This document shows, one piece after another, positions 30,757 to 35,395 of a DNA stretch of 35,395 bases. The notes under the pieces were generated by a model, which worked only from the letters and a program-made list of their open reading frames with translations, searched no databases and was not told the DNA's origin. The number at the start of each line of letters is the position of its first letter. Positions within the stretch are counted from its first letter, which is position 1. Source of the stretch: Actinomycetes bacterium (GTDB lineage: Bacteria > Actinomycetota > Acidimicrobiia > Acidimicrobiales > Palsa-688); assembly GCA_021811865.1 (NCBI GenBank), contig JAKAQB010000035.1:1-35395 (forward strand), in the 5' to 3' direction. The translations under genes were made by a program, and so were the position numbers.

Positions 30757-33306
30757 GTGACCCCATCACCGAACGCTCCCCATCCGGATTCCCTCGGCGT
30801 CGTGACGCCAACGCCTCCGAGCCTGCACGGACCGCTTGCCCGGTTCCTACTGCACCCGCAGGCCGCGCTCCGCGACCTCGGACGCCTGCTGGCCCACGCA
30901 GGCTGGTTCGTCCTCGGCCACGTCGGCCCACCCGTCGCAGCCCTGCTCGCCGCTGCCATCCTCGGACACGTGCTGCTCGCCCGGTGGCGGGCACGGCAGG
31001 CCGCGGTGGACGCGGTGTGCCTGGAGCTCCGCCCGCCGCCAGTCGTCGATCCAGGGAGCGCGGAGGTCTTCTGGACGAACCTCCACGCCCTGCTGCGCCC
31101 GTCCTGGCGGGCTGTCTTCCACGGCCGCCACCAGGTCGCCTTCGAGATCCGGGCGGTCGGCGAGCGTGCCCGCTTCGCCGTCTCGGCGCCCCGGTCGATG
31201 GCCGATCACGTGAGCCGGGCGATCATGGCTGCGTGGCCCGGTGCAAGCGTCGTGCCCGCCGAGCCGGCGCCGACGGGTCGAGGGCACCGAGCCTCTGCCG
31301 GCTACCGGCTCTGCCTGGCTCGGGCCCAATGGCTGCCGATCGCCACCGACCACGCGCTCGATCCGCTCCGCTCCGTGCTCGGCGCTGCCGCCGAGCTCCA
31401 CGAGGACGAGGAAGTCGTCGTGCAGGTCGTGGCCCGGCCCGCGTCCCGTCGTCGCGATGCCAACGCGCAGCGGGCCGTGCTTGGCCTGCAGGGGATCGCG
31501 GCACCGAGCCCCGCTCTCCGCCTAGTCGGGCCGATCGTGCACGGGGTCCTCGACTTCGTGACCCCTGGCCCTTCGACGCCGGCACGTCCCGTGCCGCGCC
31601 GGAGCGAGCCGCCCCACCCGGAGCTGCGCGCCGCCCGCCAGAAGGTCCAGCGTCCCTGCTTCGAGGCCGCAATCCGGGTCGCCGTCTCGTCGCCTGGCGC
31701 CGCCCACCGCGCCAAGCGACACCTGCGCGGCCGGGCCCGGGCGATCTGCGCCGCCTTCGCCGAGTACGCGGCCGAGAACAGCCTGGCCGCTCGCCGCCTT
31801 CGACACCCCGACGCAGTGATCGCGTCAGCCCGCCTCCAAGGAGGCGACCTGTACTCCGCCCCGGAGATCGCCGCGCTGGCCCACCTGCCGCTCGACCGCG
31901 ACGTGCCTGGGGTGTCCCGTGCCGGGGCCCGCAGCGTCGCGCCCCCGCCCGAGATCCACCGCGACGGCAAGATCCTCGGCGACGCCGAGACCGGATCGCG
32001 CCGACCGGTAGCCCTCGCGCCCGCCGACGCCTGCCATCACCTGCACCTGCTCGGCGCGACCGGTTCGGGCAAGTCGACCCTGCTCCTCAACCTCATCCTC
32101 AGCGACATCGCGAGCGGAAGGGGCACTGTGGTCATCGACCCCAAGGGCGCCCTCATAGAGGACATCCTCGACCGGCTCCCCGAGCACGCGGGCGACCACA
32201 CGGTCGTCATCGATGCCGAGGACCCCGAACCACCCACCCTCAACGTGCTCGCCGGCTCCGACGTCCACCTCGTCGTCGACCAGGTGGTCGGGGTCATGCA
32301 CCGGCTGTTCGAGTCGGCCTGGGGGCCACGCACCGACGACGTCCTGCGCGCCGCGTGCCTGACCCTTCGCCAGCATCCCGGCGCCAACCTGTCCCAGGTC
32401 CCGAAGCTCCTCGGCGACCCCCTTTACCGGGCGCCGCTCGTGGCCGCAGTGAAAGACCCGGTGCTCCGGGGCTTCTGGCACTGGTACGACGGGCTGTCGG
32501 AAGGTGCACGCTCGGCCGTGATCGGCCCGGTGACCAACAAGCTGCGGGCCTTCCTCCTCCGACCGTTCGTGCGGGCCGTGGTGGGTACGGGCACGTCCAG
32601 CTTCGCGCTCGACAGGGTCCTCGACGGCGGGGTCCTCTTGTGCCGGCTGCCCAAGGGTGTCCTCGGCGACGAGTCGACCCGGCTCCTCGGGTCCCTCCTC
32701 GTCGCCCAGGTCTGGCAGTCCGTGAGCTCCCGGGCACGCGGCGGGAGGTGGGGACGCGTGTGCGGTCTCTACCTCGACGAGTGCCAGAACTTCCTGGCGC
32801 TCCCCGGCAGCCTGGAGGACATCCTCGCCGAGGCGCGCGCCTACGGGCTCGGGCTCGTCCTCGCGCACCAGCATCTCGGCCAGCTACCCACCGATCTGGC
32901 CGACGCGGTGTCAGCAAATGCCCGCTCGAAGACCATCCTCTCGTGCTCGCCCGAGGACGCCCGCCGCTTGGAGCGCACCGTGGCGCCGGACCTCATGGCG
33001 CACGACCTCTCGCATCTGGGCGCCTACCAGGCCGCCGCTCGCCTGGTGGTCGACGGCGAGGAGAGCGCCGCCTTCACGTTCCGCACCCGTCCCGCGCCAG
33101 CGGCCGTCCCGGGCAGGGCGGCGCTGGTCCGGGACCGCTCCCGGGAGAGCTTCGGGCTGTCGGAGCAGCAACGGCGAGCCATGCAGCTCCGCGCCGGGGG
33201 CCGGTGGAGCGGACGATCGCCGGCCGGTACCCCGGACACTGGCCCGGACGGCTTCAAGTTGCCGGGTCTCTCGGTCGTCGAAGGCGCCGGTGACGACGCG
33301 GCATGA
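30757..33306 (+). CDS. TraG/VirD4-type conjugative coupling ATPase
   Basis: 849 aa from GTG 30757, chosen because AAGGA lies 8-13 nt upstream; a GTG at 30736 has no such site. Hydrophobic helices at ~40-75 anchor it in the membrane. Residues ~85-370 are a poorly conserved cytoplasmic region. The ATPase domain has Walker A GATGSGKST (433-441), VVIDPKG at ~458, Walker B LYLDECQNF (D674/E675) and LAEARAYGLGLVLAHQHL with the conserved Gln of the T4CP/HerA class. Such proteins pump DNA or couple relaxosomes to a secretion channel. No other conjugation gene is in view, so the transfer apparatus is either outside the window or minimal. Confidence 0.85.
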   Translation: MTPSPNAPHPDSLGVVTPTPPSLHGPLARFLLHPQAALRDLGRLLAHAGWFVLGHVGPPVAALLAAAILGHVLLARWRARQAAVDAVCLELRPPPVVDPGSAEVFWTNLHALLRPSWRAVFHGRHQVAFEIRAVGERARFAVSAPRSMADHVSRAIMAAWPGASVVPAEPAPTGRGHRASAGYRLCLARAQWLPIATDHALDPLRSVLGAAAELHEDEEVVVQVVARPASRRRDANAQRAVLGLQGIAAPSPALRLVGPIVHGVLDFVTPGPSTPARPVPRRSEPPHPELRAARQKVQRPCFEAAIRVAVSSPGAAHRAKRHLRGRARAICAAFAEYAAENSLAARRLRHPDAVIASARLQGGDLYSAPEIAALAHLPLDRDVPGVSRAGARSVAPPPEIHRDGKILGDAETGSRRPVALAPADACHHLHLLGATGSGKSTLLLNLILSDIASGRGTVVIDPKGALIEDILDRLPEHAGDHTVVIDAEDPEPPTLNVLAGSDVHLVVDQVVGVMHRLFESAWGPRTDDVLRAACLTLRQHPGANLSQVPKLLGDPLYRAPLVAAVKDPVLRGFWHWYDGLSEGARSAVIGPVTNKLRAFLLRPFVRAVVGTGTSSFALDRVLDGGVLLCRLPKGVLGDESTRLLGSLLVAQVWQSVSSRARGGRWGRVCGLYLDECQNFLALPGSLEDILAEARAYGLGLVLAHQHLGQLPTDLADAVSANARSKTILSCSPEDARRLERTVAPDLMAHDLSHLGAYQAAARLVVDGEESAAFTFRTRPAPAAVPGRAALVRDRSRESFGLSEQQRRAMQLRAGGRWSGRSPAGTPDTGPDGFKLPGLSVVEGAGDDAA

Positions 33307-33333
33307 CCCGGACGATGCCTCCTCCGACTTCGC

Positions 33334-33918
33334 ATGCATCTCCTTCTTCTCTTTCCCTCTCCGGCCTCGGCCGGGCGCGGCTCCGCCTACGTGGGCACCG
33401 CGCCGAACCACTGGGTGCTCGACGCCATCGGGGCGATGGTCGTCGCCGCCGAGCGCGGAGTGGAGACCGACGAGCTGCACTGGCGCCGCGACCGGGCGCT
33501 CGGGCTGGCCGCCAGCACCCAGCTCGCCCACCGGGTCGGGGCCAACGGCTTCTTCTGCGGCCTCCTCGGCGCGGCGAGAGGGCGGCCCGGTGCTGACCTG
33601 CGGGTCTGGTGGCCGGAGCGGCGCTGCCGGGCGACCTGGGGCGACGTCGTGCGCCCCGACGGCTACGGCGTCTGGCAGGACGCGGAGGCTGAGGTCGCCT
33701 TCTTCTTGGAGTACGACCGGGGCACCGAGACCCACGCCCGCCTCGTCGCCAAGCTCGAGGGCTACGCGACGCTCGCCGCGGCAGCCCGGGACCCGTTCTG
33801 GGTGCTGTTCTGGTTCACCGGCACCAAGCGTGAGGCCGCCGCTCGGAAGGCGCTCGCCGGCGCGCCCGTCCCGGTCGCCACCGCGTGCGAGGGAGCGCCG
33901 CCCTGCGACGCCGTGTGA
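33334..33918 (+). CDS. Replic_Relax-family protein lacking the usual N-terminal wHTH
   Basis: 194 aa. The segment RPDGYGVWQDAEAEVAFFLE followed by YDRGTETHARLVAKLEGYAT is the hallmark of the replication-relaxation (PF13814) family, and PNHWVLDAIGA with the region to FFCGLL is the preceding part. Family members usually start with ~60-80 residues of winged helix that reads DNA. Here the frame upstream of the ATG is closed by the TraG stop at 33304-33306 in the same frame, leaving only RLRMHLLLLFPSPASAGRGS before the conserved part. So the protein is N-terminally truncated or diverged. Family role is inferred as replication or relaxase-like on mobile elements. Confidence 0.65.
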   Translation: MHLLLLFPSPASAGRGSAYVGTAPNHWVLDAIGAMVVAAERGVETDELHWRRDRALGLAASTQLAHRVGANGFFCGLLGAARGRPGADLRVWWPERRCRATWGDVVRPDGYGVWQDAEAEVAFFLEYDRGTETHARLVAKLEGYATLAAAARDPFWVLFWFTGTKREAAARKALAGAPVPVATACEGAPPCDAV

Positions 33919-33995
33919 CTCCCCACCGACGCGGCCGGCGGCCGGCGGCGCCTGGCCGAGCTGGGGACGGGTCCGATGCGGCGCGGTGCGGGCCG

Positions 33996-34385
33996 GTGAC
34001 GACCGCCCGGCAGCCACCCCACCGACGCGCCGCCCCGGAGCGCGGGGTCTCCTCGGCCGGTACGCCCTGCCGCTCAGCCGCCACCGGGCGGCCGACGTCG
34101 GCCCACGGCGGCCTGTCGTCGGCGACGGGCGACCGCCGCCCCGAAGGGCAGACTCCCGCACATCCGGGTCTGGCCGTCGTCCTCCCGCCGGCACCTCCTC
34201 GCCTCACGCCGGACGCCGCGGCCGCCCTGCTCCGCCTGCTCCTCCGGGCCGCCCGGCCGGCGCGTGCTCCTCTCGAAGCGGAGCGACTGACCTCCGACGA
34301 CGCCGGCACCGCCACCAGGACCCGTGGAGGTAGAACCGCGGGGGACCGCGAAGACCGGTCGGATGAGACGAGGAGAGCAGCGTGA
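33996..34385 (+). CDS. Possible small protein coupled to the serine recombinase
   Basis: 129 aa from a GTG at 33996; the real start is uncertain because the frame is open from before 33900 in very GC-rich sequence. Only the 3' part looks like protein: RLTPDAAAALLRLLLRAARP (34200-34259) and an acidic/basic tail. The stop TGA at 34383-34385 overlaps the recombinase GTG (GTGA), which favours a true gene ending there. Short ORFs with an LTPxAAxxLLRLL helix directly before a large serine recombinase are familiar in actinobacterial elements. The first half may be non-coding. Confidence 0.35.
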   Translation: MTTARQPPHRRAAPERGVSSAGTPCRSAATGRPTSAHGGLSSATGDRRPEGQTPAHPGLAVVLPPAPPRLTPDAAAALLRLLLRAARPARAPLEAERLTSDDAGTATRTRGGRTAGDREDRSDETRRAA

Positions 34386-35395
34386 AGCGCTTCGCCTTCT
34401 ACGGGAGGGTGTCCACCGAGGACCAGCAGGACCCCGAGTCGTCCAAGGGCTGGCAGCTCTCCCGGTCCCATGCGCTGATCGAGCCGGCCGGCGGTGTGGT
34501 CGTGGCCGAGTACTTCGACATCGGCCGGTCACGTTCGCTGCCGTGGAAGCGCCGCCCCGAGGCGGCATCGCTCCTCGACGCGCTGGCCCGGCCGGACCGC
34601 GGCTTCGAGGCGGTCGTCATCGGCGAGCCTGCCCGCGCCTTCTACGGCAACCAGTTCGGCCTCACCTTCCCCGTCTTCGCCCACTACGGCGTGGAGCTGT
34701 GGGTGCCCGAGGTGGGAGGCGCCATCGACCCGGGCTCGGACGCCCACGACCTCGTCATGTCGCTCTACGGCGGGATGTCCAAGGGCGAGCGCAACCGGAT
34801 CAAGATCCGCGTCCGCGCTGCCATGGCCGCCCAGGCCCGCACCGAGGGGCGCTTCCTCGGTGGCCGCCCGCCCTACGGCTATCGGCTCGCCGACGCGGGA
34901 CCTCATCCCAACCCGGGCAAGGCGGCCGTGGGCCAACGCCTCCACCGCCTGGAGCCGGACCCGGACGCGGCGCCGGTGGTGCGCCGCATCTTCGACGAGT
35001 ACCTCGCCGGCCGTGGCCTGTACGCCATCGCCGAAGGGCTGACCCGCGACGGCATCGCGTGTCCCTCCGCTCACGACCGGGCCCGCAATCCCCACCGCCA
35101 GGGCCTCGCCTGGTCGAAGATGGCGGTGCGGGCGATCCTCGCCAACCCGCGCTACACCGGACGCCAGGTGTGGAACCGCCAGCGCCGCGACGAGGTGCTC
35201 CTCGACGTCGAGGACGTCGCGCTCGGCCACGTCAGCAAGATGCGCTGGAACGACGAGGACGCCTGGATCGTCTCCGAGACGCTCACCCACGAGCCGCTCG
35301 TGTCCGACGAGCAGTTCCGAGCTGTCCGCACTCTCGCCGGTGTGGGCCGGCGGCGCCCGGTGGTGCGCAAGCCGCGTCCCACCTCCCAGCCGTTC
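34382..35395 (+). CDS. Large serine recombinase (partial, cut by window edge)
   Basis: 338 codons from GTG, no stop before the edge; GAGGAG at 34370-34375 precedes it. The resolvase/invertase catalytic domain starts with FAFYGRVSTEDQQ, S11 being the nucleophile, and continues with VVIGEPARAF and the GGMSKGERNRIKIRV helix. A Recombinase (PF07508) domain follows: GRPPYGYRL, VVRRIFDEYLAGRGLYAIAE, SKMAVRAILANPRYTGRQVW. The zinc-ribbon and coiled-coil end lie outside. It is a site-specific integrase/excisionase of an integrative element and probably mobilises the region to its left or right. A C-terminal remnant of a similar enzyme sits at 20370-20893. Confidence 0.92.
   Translation, partial: MKRFAFYGRVSTEDQQDPESSKGWQLSRSHALIEPAGGVVVAEYFDIGRSRSLPWKRRPEAASLLDALARPDRGFEAVVIGEPARAFYGNQFGLTFPVFAHYGVELWVPEVGGAIDPGSDAHDLVMSLYGGMSKGERNRIKIRVRAAMAAQARTEGRFLGGRPPYGYRLADAGPHPNPGKAAVGQRLHRLEPDPDAAPVVRRIFDEYLAGRGLYAIAEGLTRDGIACPSAHDRARNPHRQGLAWSKMAVRAILANPRYTGRQVWNRQRRDEVLLDVEDVALGHVSKMRWNDEDAWIVSETLTHEPLVSDEQFRAVRTLAGVGRRRPVVRKPRPTSQPF

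Noticed and set aside
1..35395. CRISPR arrays, tRNA and rRNA genes
   Set aside because: No regularly spaced repeats of array type, no cloverleaf with a proper T-loop and acceptor stem, and no rRNA-like stretch was found on either strand by eye.

Overview
The window reads as chromosome of a GC-rich actinobacterium. By eye most of it is far above 60% G+C, genes often start with GTG or TTG, and intergenic gaps are short. The family mix (CsoR/CopA/CopZ, CaiB-type CoA-transferase, phosphodiester-glycosidase-like surface proteins, ferric-reductase/FMN-binding/ApbE module) suits an Acidimicrobiia-like lineage. That placement is an inference; the window has no rRNA or other marker gene.

Positions 1-9111 are a housekeeping stretch. 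It holds a phosphodiester-glycosidase-like protein open to the left edge, a three-gene flavin electron-transfer operon (membrane ferric reductase, extracytoplasmic FMN-binding protein, ApbE flavin transferase), lysA on the minus strand, a glutaryl-CoA-dehydrogenase-like acyl-CoA dehydrogenase and a second phosphodiester-glycosidase-like lipoprotein. Two decayed genes lie between them: a beta-propeller-like remnant at 3963-4226 and a DUF1348 gene broken by an 8-bp tandem duplication at 5770-6110.

Positions 9265-12422 are a copper efflux operon, csoR-copA-copZ, with an inverted-repeat operator inside the promoter. Positions 12460-13374 hold at least three pseudogene remnants. Positions 13525-18902 are a five-gene, same-strand catabolic operon with an IclR regulator, apparently leaderless. 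It encodes a class III CoA-transferase, a COG3964-like amidohydrolase, an HMG-CoA-lyase-family enzyme and an MFS importer, which together suggest import, hydrolysis, CoA activation and retro-aldol cleavage of a branched hydroxy acid or its conjugate.

From about 19200 to the right edge the window looks like accessory or mobile DNA. It has a MazEF-type toxin-antitoxin pair with a three-half-site operator, a metallophosphoesterase fused to the tail of a serine recombinase, a decayed VapBC pair, and a strikingly AT-richer gene of unknown function with a -1 frame disruption. These are followed by radC and a complete type I restriction-modification operon (hsdR-abiEi-abiEii-hsdM-hsdS, minus strand) with an AbiE toxin-antitoxin pair embedded between hsdR and hsdM. 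On the plus strand come a TraG/VirD4-like ATPase, a Replic_Relax-type protein lacking its usual N-terminus, a small coupled ORF and a large serine recombinase cut by the window edge. The best candidates for new biology are the restriction/AbiE operon with its small HTH neighbour, the unknown AT-rich gene, and the catabolic operon.
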